NCBI GenBank assembly: GCA_903920405.1 | Contig: CAIXMC010000187.1 | Location: forward strand, 1-9,172 | Reading direction: 5' to 3' | Length of the DNA stretch: 9,172 nucleotides | DNA from: an uncultured beta proteobacterium | GTDB lineage: Bacteria > Pseudomonadota > Gammaproteobacteria > Burkholderiales > Burkholderiaceae_C | Part shown: positions 1 through 6,083 of the stretch, piece after piece | Layout of the letters: every line of letters starts with the position of its first letter | How positions within the stretch are numbered: the stretch's first letter is position 1 | Notes under the pieces: model-generated | Seen by the model: only the letters and a program-made list of their open reading frames with translations | Told to the model about the DNA's origin: nothing | Databases searched by the model: none | Program-made: the position numbers and the translations under genes

Positions 1-1010
1 AGTTGTTCGCTCAAGTAAGGCCAGTCCCAGGGCTGCGGGTTGTCCATGCCCAACTGTTCAAGAGCAAAGGCTCGAAGTTCAGACACGTCTTTTTCTGCGT
101 AGGGGCGTGCCCGTGCGGCCAAATCTCGCAAAAATGTGATAACACGCTGGGGTGACTCGGCCATTTTTGGCACCAACGAGACCTCGGCAAAATTGGTATA
201 ACCCAATAGCTTGGCCTCTTCAAGACGCAAGGCGAGCAGTTCGGTGATGAGGGCAGAGTTGTCAAACTGACGACTGCCTTCATCAGCCTGATCGGATGCG
301 CGGGTGACATAAGCACGGTAGAGCTTTTCACGCAAGGCACGGTTGTTGGAAAACTGCATCACAGGCAAGTAGCATGGCATTTTTAAGGTGAGTTTGTAGC
401 CCTCTTGACCCTCAGCTTTTGCTGCTGAGAGCGCAGTTTGGACGATGTCAACAGGAACACCATCCAACTCCTCAGATGAGGCATAGTACGCAAATGAATC
501 GGTGGCATCGAGCGCGTTTTCGCTGAATTTTTGACTGGCTGCAGCCTGACGGTCTTGAATTTTTGCAAACCGTGTGCGATCGTCACCTTGCAGTTGGGCG
601 CCGCCTAGCACAAAGTTGCGCAGTGCATTGCTGAGCGAACGAGTTTGCTCTTGTGTCAATGTGTGAGGTGCGATGGCTTTGTATTTTGCATACAGGCGTT
701 CATCAGAGCTTAAGCGCGTATAAAACCAGGTCACAGAAGGCAGAACAGCATTGAAGGCCTGGCGCAATTCAGGATGGTCAGCAACGCTTTTCAAATGGGT
801 GACAGCCCCCCATGCGCGCGTGAGTCGTTCAGTGGCAACATCCAAAACCATGGCAATAGCGTTCCAGTCGGCTGCAAAGTCTGGCGCTGTGACCGTTTCA
901 AGTGCCGCATTGGCGATGTCGAGCAGTTGCTTTATGGCTGGTTCAACATGTTCATGGCAAATTTGGTCAAACAGCGGCAGGTCGTCAAAAGAGAGCAAAG
1001 GATTGAGCAT
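1..1010 (-). CDS. prlC: Oligopeptidase A-like M3 family zinc metallopeptidase (N-terminal part, cut by window edge)
   Basis: Cytoplasmic M3-family oligopeptidase that would degrade short peptides, including cleaved signal peptides. The reading frame is open from the ATG at 1010 to the window edge, giving 336 codons. The N-terminus (MLNPLLSFDDLPLFDQI, then EHVEPAIKQLL) and a later stretch with NRALREKLYRAYVTRASDQ near residues 220-240 line up closely with my memory of E. coli OpdA/PrlC (NPLL..., NRALREEMYRAY.TRASDQ). FSENALDAT and RARPYAEKDVSELRAFA also fit. The catalytic HExxH motif lies near residue 470 in the family, so it is outside the window and cannot be checked. The start lies 10 bp after the folD stop, so the two genes almost certainly share a transcript. 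Only a weak purine-rich stretch (AAAGAA) precedes the ATG. Family assignment is strong; oligopeptidase A rather than another M3 subgroup is inferred. Confidence 0.93.
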   Translation of the reverse strand, partial: MLNPLLSFDDLPLFDQICHEHVEPAIKQLLDIANAALETVTAPDFAADWNAIAMVLDVATERLTRAWGAVTHLKSVADHPELRQAFNAVLPSVTWFYTRLSSDERLYAKYKAIAPHTLTQEQTRSLSNALRNFVLGGAQLQGDDRTRFAKIQDRQAAASQKFSENALDATDSFAYYASSEELDGVPVDIVQTALSAAKAEGQEGYKLTLKMPCYLPVMQFSNNRALREKLYRAYVTRASDQADEGSRQFDNSALITELLALRLEEAKLLGYTNFAEVSLVPKMAESPQRVITFLRDLAARARPYAEKDVSELRAFALEQLGMDNPQPWDWPYLSEQ

Positions 1011-1020
1011 GGGATTCTTT

Positions 1021-1893
1021 TCAAACAGGGATGGCTGCATGTTCGGCTGCCAGAAGCGTATTGACCAGCAGCATGGTGATGGTCATGGGGCCAACACCGC
1101 CAGGCACGGGGGTAATGGCGCCGGCCACTTGGCGAACACTTTCAAAATCAACATCGCCACACAGTTTCCCCTCTGGCGTGTGGTTCATGCCCACATCGAG
1201 CACCACGGCCCCGGGTTTGACCATGTCAGCCGTCAGAAGATTGCGTTTGCCCACTGCCGTCACAATCACATCCGCCAATAGTGTCATGGCTTTGAGGTCT
1301 TGCGTGTACTTGTGGCACAGGGTGACGGTGGCATTTTTTTGCAACAGCATCAGCGCCATGGGTTTTCCCACAATGTTGCTGCAACCAATCACCACAGCAT
1401 GTTTGCCCTGAAGACGGTAGTCCATGGACTCTAGAAGTTTCATGCAGCCATAAGGTGTGCAGGGAAAAAAACAGGGCAAACCCGTCATCAATGCTCCTGC
1501 GCTCGCCACATGAAAACCATCCACATCCTTGGCAGGTGAAATGGCTTCAATCACGCGGATGGCATCAATGTGCCTTGGCAAGGGCAACTGCACCAAAATG
1601 CCGTGAATGGCGGGGTCGTGGTTCAAGGCATCCATGCGTGACAGCAGGGCAGACTCTGTCATGCTGGTATCGTATTTTTCAAGTACCGAATGAATGCCGC
1701 AATCCTGGCAAGCCTTGACCTTGTTGCGAACATACACCTGACTGGCAGGGTCTTCACCCACCAAAACAACGGCCAGACCTGGCGTGATACCACGTGCCTT
1801 TTGTGTTTGTACCCGAACGCTGACATCGGTACGAAGCGTTTTGGACAGGGCTGTGCCGTCAAGAATACGGGCTGAAGGTGAAGAAGAAGTCAT
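1021..1893 (-). CDS. folD: Bifunctional methylenetetrahydrofolate dehydrogenase / methenyltetrahydrofolate cyclohydrolase FolD
   Basis: Cytosolic enzyme of one-carbon metabolism. It oxidises 5,10-methylene-THF with NADP+ and hydrolyses methenyl-THF to 10-formyl-THF for purine and formyl-Met synthesis. The 290 residues match the usual family length (about 285-290). Visible family motifs, in order, are [12 protein letters not shown] with Tyr54 and catalytic-type Lys58, VQLPLP at 101-106, KDVDGFH at 122-128, PCTP at 144-147, the Rossmann-fold signature [12 protein letters not shown] at 167-178 and [14 protein letters not shown] at 258-271. All key residues appear intact. The ATG at 1893 leaves the usual short leader before the conserved ILDG. 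I see no clear Shine-Dalgarno sequence, which is odd for a housekeeping gene. The peptidase gene follows 10 bp downstream. The upstream gene ends 72 bp away, so folD may have its own promoter or be read through from the two-component genes. Confidence 0.98.
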   Translation of the reverse strand: MTSSSPSARILDGTALSKTLRTDVSVRVQTQKARGITPGLAVVLVGEDPASQVYVRNKVKACQDCGIHSVLEKYDTSMTESALLSRMDALNHDPAIHGILVQLPLPRHIDAIRVIEAISPAKDVDGFHVASAGALMTGLPCFFPCTPYGCMKLLESMDYRLQGKHAVVIGCSNIVGKPMALMLLQKNATVTLCHKYTQDLKAMTLLADVIVTAVGKRNLLTADMVKPGAVVLDVGMNHTPEGKLCGDVDFESVRQVAGAITPVPGGVGPMTITMLLVNTLLAAEHAAIPV

Positions 1894-1914
1894 GGAAAGA
1901 TGATCTATAAAAAA

Positions 1915-1963
1915 GGCCTCTAGCCCAATAAGGACGGGCGTGAGTAGCTATATAATAAATAGC
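1915..1963 (+). repeat. Short dispersed intergenic repeat, copy 1 (with small hairpin)
   Basis: The segment begins GGCCTCTAGC and continues through a GCGTGAG stretch to a small hairpin with arms GCTAT (1947-1951) and ATAGC (1959-1963). A second segment with the same layout and orientation (GGCCTCTAAC, then GCGTAAG, then GCTAT) lies at 6737-6787. From memory, this kind of sequence is abundant between genes in Comamonadaceae; that is recollection, not a search result. It fills the gap between the response regulator stop and folD. Read on the minus strand, a GCCC/GGGC stem is followed shortly by a run of six T, so it might also act as a weak terminator for the regulator gene. Confidence 0.55.
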
Positions 1964-1965
1964 AT

Positions 1966-2592
1966 TTAGGGTTTGATGTTGTTGGATGTCAAAACCACTT
2001 TCAACATGTCTGCAAGCGTATTGGCCTTGAGCTTCATCATGATGTTGGCGCGATGGGCTTCGACTGTTTTGATGCCAATGCCAAGGTCATCGGCAATTTG
2101 TTTGTTCAAACGGCCTGCCATGATGCGCTCAAGCACCTGGTTTTCCCGTGCGGTCAAGCGCGACATCATGGCTTCACGATGGGCTGCGCTTTGCATCCCT
2201 GCAAAAGACATTTTGGCTTGTTCCAGCATGCGATCCACCAAAGTCACCAACTGCTCTTCATCAAAAGGTTTCTGGATGAAATCCATCGCCCCTTTTTTCA
2301 TGGCATCCACAGCCATGGGCACATCCCCGTGGCCGGTGACAAAGACAACGGGCAAGGGCGAGCGAGCTTCAAGCAAACAGTCTTGTAGTTCGAGACCGGT
2401 CATGCCGGCCATGCGAATATCAACCATCAAACAAGCAACTTCCAAAGGGTTGTAACGGTGCAAAAAGGCTTCAGCAGACTCAAAGCAGCGCACCATGAAA
2501 TCTTTGCCTTCTAGCAGCCAATGCAAGGAATCACGAACAGCTTCGTCGTCATCCACAACATAAACCGTCCCTTTTTTGGGAATCAAACTCAT
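1966..2592 (-). CDS. FixJ-family response regulator (receiver + LuxR-type HTH)
   Basis: Cytoplasmic transcription regulator of 208 residues. The receiver domain (about 8-125) has the acidic pocket Asp14-Asp15-Asp16, phosphoacceptor Asp58 in MVDIRM, Thr86 in FVTGHGD and Lys108 in QKPF. FVTGHGDVPMAV and GAMDFIQKPF are typical of the FixJ/TtrR/TodT group. A LuxR-type helix-turn-helix follows at about 146-202 (LTARENQVLERIMAG, then TVEAHRANIMMKL). The frame is open up to 2673, but I chose the ATG at 2592. It starts just before the receiver fold and is preceded by GAGGA (2606-2610) at a rather long 13-nt spacing, whereas a longer form would overlap the kinase gene. The kinase stop is 32 bp upstream, so the adjacent PAS kinase is its natural partner. 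Target genes cannot be told from this window. Confidence 0.95.
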   Translation of the reverse strand: MSLIPKKGTVYVVDDDEAVRDSLHWLLEGKDFMVRCFESAEAFLHRYNPLEVACLMVDIRMAGMTGLELQDCLLEARSPLPVVFVTGHGDVPMAVDAMKKGAMDFIQKPFDEEQLVTLVDRMLEQAKMSFAGMQSAAHREAMMSRLTARENQVLERIMAGRLNKQIADDLGIGIKTVEAHRANIMMKLKANTLADMLKVVLTSNNIKP

Positions 2593-2605
2593 GGTCAATG
2601 CAAAA

Positions 2606-2610
2606 TCCTC
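2606..2610 (-). promoter_or_regulatory. Ribosome binding site deciding the response regulator start
   Basis: GAGGA on the minus strand lies 13 nt before the ATG at 2592, inside the 32-bp gap after the kinase stop codon. The spacing is longer than ideal, but no other in-frame start near the receiver domain is better placed. Confidence 0.5.
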
Positions 2611-2624
2611 GATGTGCAGTGTTT

Positions 2625-3821
2625 TTAGAATAGGGTCAGCACACCTGCTACAGGCAGCCAAAACGTGAAACAACAGCCAATAACAACTTTTTCATTGTAG
2701 ATGTTCTCGGCTTTCATGCGCCCTGTGTGCGACTCCACAACGGAACGACACAGGCTCAAACCCATGCCCATTCCCTCGGCTTTGGTGGAATAAAACGCTT
2801 CGAACAAACGGGGCATCACCTCAGGCGCAATCCCTTGGCCGTTGTCACTGACCTTGAATTCAATATACGGCTTGTCATCAATCAAGGCTTGTACAACGTG
2901 CAATGTGATCAATCGCTGGTCTGTGGGGCGCTGGGCGACATCAATGGACTCAGCGGCATTTTTCAGCAGGTTCAGCAGCACTTGCTCAATCAAGATGGGA
3001 TCAATGTGAAGGTGGGGCAGACCCGGGGCCAAAGATTGGACGAGTCTGACATGATAACGGCGCAACTCCATATCAGCCAATTCCACCGCTTCTACCACCA
3101 TGGCGGGTATGGCAGAGACGCTGCGGTGAGGTTCGCTGCGTTTGACAAAGGTGCAAATGCGATGAATGATCTGTCCTGCCCTTTGGGCTTGTTTCGCTGT
3201 TTTTTCCAACGCTTCGAGCAGTTCCTCCTGATTAACTTGTTGAGCCTTGATGCGTGAGACCATGCCGCTACAGTAATTGTGGATAGCCGTCAGGGGCTGG
3301 TTCAGTTCATGCGCCACACTGGAGGCCATCTCGCCCATGGCCATCAGTCGGCTTGCTGCCTGTGCCCGTTGTGCTTGCTCTTCGGCATGTCGTCTGGCGG
3401 TTACATCGGTGGCAATCACCATGAGGGCAGGGCAGCCATCCACCCAGCTCAAAACGGACGTTCGCACCTCCAGCCAACGCCCCAGACTGCCCCAGTAAAC
3501 CTCTACGTTGCTGATTTCCTTGTGAACCAAAGGCTTCTTTGGCGCATTGGTGGTGTCATGGATGTCATCATGGTGATCTGTAACCGTCATTTTGGTCTGG
3601 GAGATCAGTTGCAGATGACCCAGCGCACATGACCCAAACCACTGCCGATACAAGGTGTTGGCAAACAAAATTTCATCCGACCCCAAAGGAACAACTGAAA
3701 TGGAAGAATCGAGGGCTTCCAGTACAGTGGTAAAACGCTCATGGGATGCTGCCAATTGTTCGCGTACCCTGTTGGTTTCTGTCATGTTGGTCATGGATGT
3801 CATCTTGCCTGCCGTGTGCAT
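2625..3821 (-). CDS. PAS-domain sensor histidine kinase, FixL/DctB-like, soluble; N-terminus probably frameshifted
   Basis: Sensor kinase predicted to phosphorylate the adjacent FixJ-type regulator. The 398-residue frame has no membrane segment, so it is cytoplasmic. A PAS domain spans about 26-140 and ends in VIATDVTARRHAEEQ. The dimerisation/phosphoacceptor domain follows, with His171 in MASSVAHELNQPLTAIHNY, the FixL/DctB-type H-box. The ATPase domain has N-box Asn288 (EQVLLNLLKNAAESI), DNGQGI at 326-331, an F-box (LFEAFYSTK, 339-347) and GMGMGLSL at 350-357. All catalytic boxes are intact. The start is uncertain: ATGs occur at codons 1, 7, 10 and 13 without a good ribosome site. MTSMTNMTETNRVREQL looks like the end of a PAS/PAC domain rather than a protein start, and upstream DNA encodes a matching segment in another frame (separate entry). 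No FixL-type heme-binding pattern is recognisable, so oxygen sensing is not claimed. Confidence 0.9.
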   Translation of the reverse strand: MHTAGKMTSMTNMTETNRVREQLAASHERFTTVLEALDSSISVVPLGSDEILFANTLYRQWFGSCALGHLQLISQTKMTVTDHHDDIHDTTNAPKKPLVHKEISNVEVYWGSLGRWLEVRTSVLSWVDGCPALMVIATDVTARRHAEEQAQRAQAASRLMAMGEMASSVAHELNQPLTAIHNYCSGMVSRIKAQQVNQEELLEALEKTAKQAQRAGQIIHRICTFVKRSEPHRSVSAIPAMVVEAVELADMELRRYHVRLVQSLAPGLPHLHIDPILIEQVLLNLLKNAAESIDVAQRPTDQRLITLHVVQALIDDKPYIEFKVSDNGQGIAPEVMPRLFEAFYSTKAEGMGMGLSLCRSVVESHTGRMKAENIYNEKVVIGCCFTFWLPVAGVLTLF

Positions 3822-3888
3822 CCGTCAGGGGCAACACATCCAGGCGCACGTCGATGAAGCTGTTGGGCCGATAAAAAGGCAATCTCAC
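3739..3888 (-). pseudogene. Frameshifted original N-terminus of the sensor kinase (PAS/PAC-like tail)
   Basis: A GTG at 3888 opens a 49-codon frame ending at a TGA at 3739-3741. The GTG overlaps the DUF1840 stop as GTGA, a layout typical of translational coupling. Its first 26 residues read MRLPFYRPNSFIDVRLDVLP then LTDAHG, which resembles the end of a PAS/PAC domain (DVRL..L.D..G). After that the frame becomes low-complexity nonsense. The kinase frame picks up at exactly this point with GKMTSMTNMTETNRVREQL, the expected continuation of a PAC motif. The 4-bp duplication at 3806-3813 explains the shift. The kinase gene therefore probably began at 3888 originally, as a DUF1840-kinase-regulator operon. 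A sequencing error is an equally valid explanation. The reading-frame facts are seen; the history is inferred. Confidence 0.65.
3806..3813 (-). repeat. GGCA tandem duplication at the kinase frame junction
   Basis: On the minus strand the bases read GGCAGGCA, two adjacent copies of a 4-bp unit. Deleting one copy joins the upstream frame (ending LTDAHG) directly to the kinase frame (continuing KMTSMTNMTE) with no stop codon. This makes the duplication the simplest candidate for the frameshift. Confidence 0.7.
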
Positions 3889-4202
3889 ACGCCCCAGACC
3901 ACATCCTTGCCCTCCTGTGCGCTGGTCCTTAGTAATTCGAGAAATGGGGTGATGCGGTGATAAATTGTGACACCGTCGTTTTCACTGTCTTCTTGTGGTA
4001 AGAGTGGCTTGTCGTCGTGAATTGTCTCTGCCAGATGCACATCAAAAGCCTTTTCCAGTGCAGCGATAGCGGCAGGTATCTGCTCTACCGTGATGATGCC
4101 CTGAGGTGAAGGTTCACGGCCAAGCAGGAAAAGTATGTGATCGCCACTAACTTCCAGCATGATGACATCAGCAGCGGCCTGAGACTTGAATTTATAAATC
4201 AT
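3885..4202 (-). CDS. DUF1840 family protein
   Basis: Small soluble protein of 105 residues with no assigned function. It shows the marks I know for DUF1840: an N-terminal MIYKFKSQAAADVIML, a central PQGIITVEQIPAAIAALE (33-50), an acidic variable linker, and a C-terminus ending LELLRTSAQEGKDVVWGV (88-105). DUF1840 is common in Burkholderiales. The open frame extends upstream to 4262, but the ATG at 4202 begins exactly where family members begin and has GGAG 8 nt upstream. Its stop codon overlaps a GTG that probably was the original kinase start, suggesting a shared operon with the two-component pair. Whether it takes part in the sensing pathway is unknown. Family assignment is by recalled pattern, not a search. 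Confidence 0.85.
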   Translation of the reverse strand: MIYKFKSQAAADVIMLEVSGDHILFLLGREPSPQGIITVEQIPAAIAALEKAFDVHLAETIHDDKPLLPQEDSENDGVTIYHRITPFLELLRTSAQEGKDVVWGV

Positions 4203-4210
4203 GATGAAGA

Positions 4211-4214
4211 CTCC
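4211..4214 (-). promoter_or_regulatory. Ribosome binding site of the DUF1840 gene
   Basis: GGAG on the minus strand lies 8 nt before the ATG at 4202. It decides for this start over the longer open frame reaching 4262. Confidence 0.7.
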
Positions 4215-4358
4215 ATAAACAGTGATCGGTTCATCTTTGCTTGCTGAAAGTCTGTGGAGCAAGCCACCCTGTGAACTGTAACAAAATTTGCAGGGCTGGA
4301 TGTGTTCGCCATCATCAATAGGGTGCGATTCAAAGTGATGTGGAATTCTCTGTAGCTC

Positions 4359-4410
4359 GTAGAAGCGGCTTCCAGCCGCTTATTTAAATGCGGCTGGAAG
4401 CCGCATCTAC
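4359..4410. repeat. REP-like inverted repeat inside element A
   Basis: Arms at 4359-4379 and 4390-4410 pair over 21 bp with a single mismatch around a 10-nt A+T loop. The core GCGGCTTCCAGCCGC (4365-4379) is perfectly repeated in inverted form at 4390-4404. Each arm can also fold alone (GCGGCT/AGCCGC). The sequence resembles common proteobacterial REP/BIME motifs. It would form a very stable hairpin in RNA from either strand and could protect or end the 3' end of the upstream minus-strand gene. Confidence 0.8.
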
Positions 4411-4412
4411 AG

Positions 4413-4427
4413 CGGGCAAGATGCCCG
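4413..4427. repeat. Small perfect hairpin next to the REP-like repeat
   Basis: CGGGC (4413-4417) and GCCCG (4423-4427) form a 5-bp stem with a 5-nt loop, directly after the larger hairpin inside element A. It may be the second half of a bipartite REP unit. Confidence 0.55.
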
Positions 4428-4510
4428 TGCTCCCAGATGTGAGTTTTTATTTAGTGTCGGTGCAATGCCCACATCACTTGGAATCGCACCCATCATCAAT
4501 ACCCGCTCTT

Positions 4511-4942
4511 TTACTCTTCATCTTCCCAGCGACCATATTGTTCAGGTTTTGTACCCTTCTCGGAAATAATGCGCGGATAAGTGACATTGGGCATTCGCTT
4601 TGACGCACCTTTGTACAAGATTTTGAAACGCCACATGTCGCCATAATCAAACAAATAATGTAAATACATTTTTGGAGGAAGCGGAAAAATTTCTCCCAGA
4701 GTTGGATCAGTCACAGAGTTATCACTTTCTTCGTCATCATCACAAAATCGAATACTGTTACGGCTTTGTGGAGTTTTGGCAATCATAAATTCATACAAAT
4801 GATCGTTGTCAAAGTCCACTGCAGTTTGGATGATGTGATGGAGGTCTTCAAGCGTATTGGATGCATCTATTTCAATGACGCACGACCATTTGTTAGTGTC
4901 AACTGCCGCAGTGACTAATTTGATTTCAAGTAAGAGTATCAT
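4511..4942 (-). CDS. Plasmid pRiA4b ORF-3 family protein
   Basis: Small soluble protein (143 residues) of the pRiA4b ORF-3 family, often found with mobile DNA and without an established activity. Supporting motifs are WSCVIEIDASNTLEDLHHII (19-38), the DNDHLYEFMI segment (45-54), TLGEIFPLPPKMYLHYLFDYGDMWRF (81-106) with its LFDYGDxW core, and a final YPRIISEKGTKPEQYG, where relatives have a Cys-containing GEGACPPE.CGG. Here the cysteines are absent and the protein stops soon after, so the C-terminal part is reduced. I chose the ATG at 4942 because the family-like sequence starts there. ATG 4951 and TTG 4972 are alternatives. The start lies inside the end of the upstream gene (17-bp overlap), implying coupled translation. 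Base composition is low in G+C (about a third in 4741-4800), unlike the left block, which suggests transfer. Confidence 0.85.
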   Translation of the reverse strand: MILLLEIKLVTAAVDTNKWSCVIEIDASNTLEDLHHIIQTAVDFDNDHLYEFMIAKTPQSRNSIRFCDDDEESDNSVTDPTLGEIFPLPPKMYLHYLFDYGDMWRFKILYKGASKRMPNVTYPRIISEKGTKPEQYGRWEDEE

Positions 4943-5285
4943 TTTTAACATTTGTTGAAATAAAGGTTTCAAGAGTTAAACGCCGTGCCTTTAAAGAGGT
5001 CAGATTTTTGGTCAACGTTGTCATTTCACTTTTTATTTTCCGCAATTCAGTTTGTGCTTTTTGAGTTTCAAGATAATCATTACCCAGTTGGGACAAAATA
5101 TATTTTTCAAGCTGACTTCTCACAATTCTGAGAATAGGATTCCCCCAGATGGATGATTCCCGATATTCAAGTTGGCCAGACCGGATACCCGTCACAATAA
5201 AATCCAGTTTCACACCATATTCTTTCAGCGCTGTTGCATCGCTCAAAGTCGCACCTTTTGCTGACCATTCACCAGGTTCTGCCAT
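4926..5285 (-). CDS. Hypothetical protein: putative winged HTH (HTH_17/MerR-like) plus C-terminal coiled coil
   Basis: A 119-residue soluble protein I cannot name. Residues 14-63 (LSDATALKEYGVKLDFIVTG, then IRSGQLEYRESSIWG and LRIVRSQLEKYI) follow the layout of excisionase/MerR-like winged helices: helix, recognition helix ending in SGxL, wing, then an R.xLE.Y helix. This suggests DNA binding but is only pattern-based. Residues 72-108 are charged and Leu-rich with heptad-like spacing (L81, M88, L95; L91, L98), a likely coiled coil for dimerisation. The start is secure: GGAGGG lies just upstream of the ATG at 5285. The pRiA4b ORF-3 family gene starts inside its 3' end, so the two are a coupled pair and may act together. 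Low G+C and neighbouring IS-like elements suggest acquired DNA. A regulator of its own operon or one half of an uncharacterised two-gene module are both possible. Confidence 0.75.
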   Translation of the reverse strand: MAEPGEWSAKGATLSDATALKEYGVKLDFIVTGIRSGQLEYRESSIWGNPILRIVRSQLEKYILSQLGNDYLETQKAQTELRKIKSEMTTLTKNLTSLKARRLTLETFISTNVKNDTLT

Positions 5286-5293
5286 AAATCGTT

Positions 5294-5299
5294 CCCTCC
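5294..5299 (-). promoter_or_regulatory. Strong ribosome binding site of the HTH/coiled-coil gene
   Basis: GGAGGG on the minus strand ends 8 nt before the ATG at 5285. It is the best Shine-Dalgarno sequence in the window and fixes this start. A TATAAC hexamer (5310-5315, minus strand) lies at a workable -10 distance, but no matching -35 element is visible. Confidence 0.75.
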
Positions 5300-5368
5300 A
5301 TTTCAGTTCGTTATAAAAGTGTGTACTGCCTCGCTTGTGAGCAAGGGGTTGTGTTTGCGAGCGGATAG

Positions 5369-5395
5369 TGGCGCGTTGTCGCCATGTTTTTATTA
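5369..5395 (+). terminator. Possible intrinsic terminator (plus strand)
   Basis: TGGCG (5369-5373) and CGCCA (5380-5384) pair around a 6-nt loop and are followed by TGTTTTTATT. The stem is only 5 bp, and no plus-strand gene is seen upstream. It is therefore either fortuitous or a boundary against antisense transcription. It lies in the 142-bp gap between the cytochrome gene end and the HTH gene start, where I see nothing else firm. Confidence 0.3.
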
Positions 5396-5427
5396 TTCAT
5401 CAATTCCTGGAATATGGTCAATCATCT

Positions 5428-5976
5428 TTATGTTCCACTGTTCCCTGATGATCCTCGGATCATGCAGAGTGCGAAACGACGACGATACACCAGTACAAAC
5501 AGGATGTGTATGACTGCTAATCCCAAGGTGAGATTTGCTGCAACTTCATGCACTTCCCTGATGGCGTGGGAAGAATCCTTTCTGGATATTTTGTATTGAT
5601 ATTGTTCCTGATCAACGTCGTTATCGTCATCCGCATAGGCAGGTGTGACGATTTTGCTAGAGGCAAATCCGAGTATCTGGCGATGATCAACCATGACCAA
5701 TCCAGAGATCAACGTGATGCTTGCGAATAAAAATATGGCCATGGACAGTAATGTACTGATTGTTACCGATGTAACTCCATATTTAAACGATGGATAGAGA
5801 ACTGGAAACCCCTTCATCCTGATGAAGGCAAAGACCATCCGTATGGTGACGAATACAACCAGGAAGTAGCCAAGCCCTACATGAAACAAGCTGCCATCGT
5901 CTCCGCTAAGATAGATCAAAAGAAAAACAATTACAAATAACCAATGAAACGTACGAAATTTATTAAGCAGAGTCAT
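5428..5976 (-). CDS. Cytochrome b561-type (Ni/Fe-hydrogenase b-subunit-like) membrane protein
   Basis: Predicted inner-membrane di-heme cytochrome b of 182 residues that would pass electrons between the quinone pool and a periplasmic or cytoplasmic partner. Four hydrophobic helices lie at about 10-24, 33-53, 70-96 and 144-164. The expected heme-ligand histidines are present: His11 (TFHW), His32 (LFHVGLGY), His143 (EVHEVAANL) and His157 (AVIHILFVL). The family hallmark VHE.AANL...L...H is clear. Between helices 3 and 4 sits an acidic, presumably extra-membrane segment (DDDNDVDQEQ, 116-125). The start ATG at 5976 has AGGA 7 nt upstream. No cytochrome c, hydrogenase or other redox partner is encoded nearby, so it is an orphan and its donor and acceptor are unknown. 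Like its downstream neighbours it is relatively A+T-rich. Confidence 0.87.
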   Translation of the reverse strand: MTLLNKFRTFHWLFVIVFLLIYLSGDDGSLFHVGLGYFLVVFVTIRMVFAFIRMKGFPVLYPSFKYGVTSVTISTLLSMAIFLFASITLISGLVMVDHRQILGFASSKIVTPAYADDDNDVDQEQYQYKISRKDSSHAIREVHEVAANLTLGLAVIHILFVLVYRRRFALCMIRGSSGNSGT

Positions 5977-5983
5977 TACATAT

Positions 5984-5987
5984 TCCT
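5984..5987 (-). promoter_or_regulatory. Ribosome binding site of the cytochrome b gene
   Basis: AGGA (within AAAGGAA) on the minus strand lies 7 nt before the ATG at 5976. Confidence 0.65.
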
Positions 5988-6083
5988 TTCAAAATTAAAA
6001 AACAGTGTTTCGAATTCCTGACAATTTTATCAATCAAATAGTTATCTCCATATGGATTTTTTCATCTGTCAAGCTATCAGTCA

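Larger units (their letters stand above)
4321..4491. mobile_element. MITE-like element A, 171 bp, with terminal inverted repeats and 10-bp direct repeats
   Basis: The ends at 4321-4343 and 4469-4491 are inverted copies of each other over 23 bp with one mismatch, the outermost bases being GGGTGCGATTC. They are flanked directly on both sides by ATCATCAATA (4311-4320 and 4492-4501), an exact 10-bp target-site duplication. No transposase frame lies inside. The interior carries a near-perfect 21-bp hairpin and a second small hairpin (separate entries). This layout is that of a non-autonomous transposon moved by a transposase elsewhere. The IS family is not recognised. It sits 10 bp after the stop of the pRiA4b ORF-3-like gene and 109 bp upstream of the DUF1840 ribosome binding site, so it could affect both. 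Confidence 0.85.

Noticed and set aside
1031..1875. Several long open frames on the plus strand
   Set aside because: They lie entirely antisense to folD, whose protein is a full-length match to a well-known enzyme; their translations show no recognisable features.
2625..3821. Naming the two-component pair FixL/FixJ with oxygen sensing
   Set aside because: The H-box and regulator are of that broad type, but the PAS domain shows no recognisable FixL heme-binding pattern and no nitrogen-fixation or microaerobic genes are nearby.
6041..6072. Sigma-70 promoter for cytochrome b (perfect TTGACA on the minus strand at 6067-6072)
   Set aside because: The best -10-like hexamers (GAGATA, GATAAC) are either poor matches or wrongly spaced (18 with weak match, 20 with fair match).
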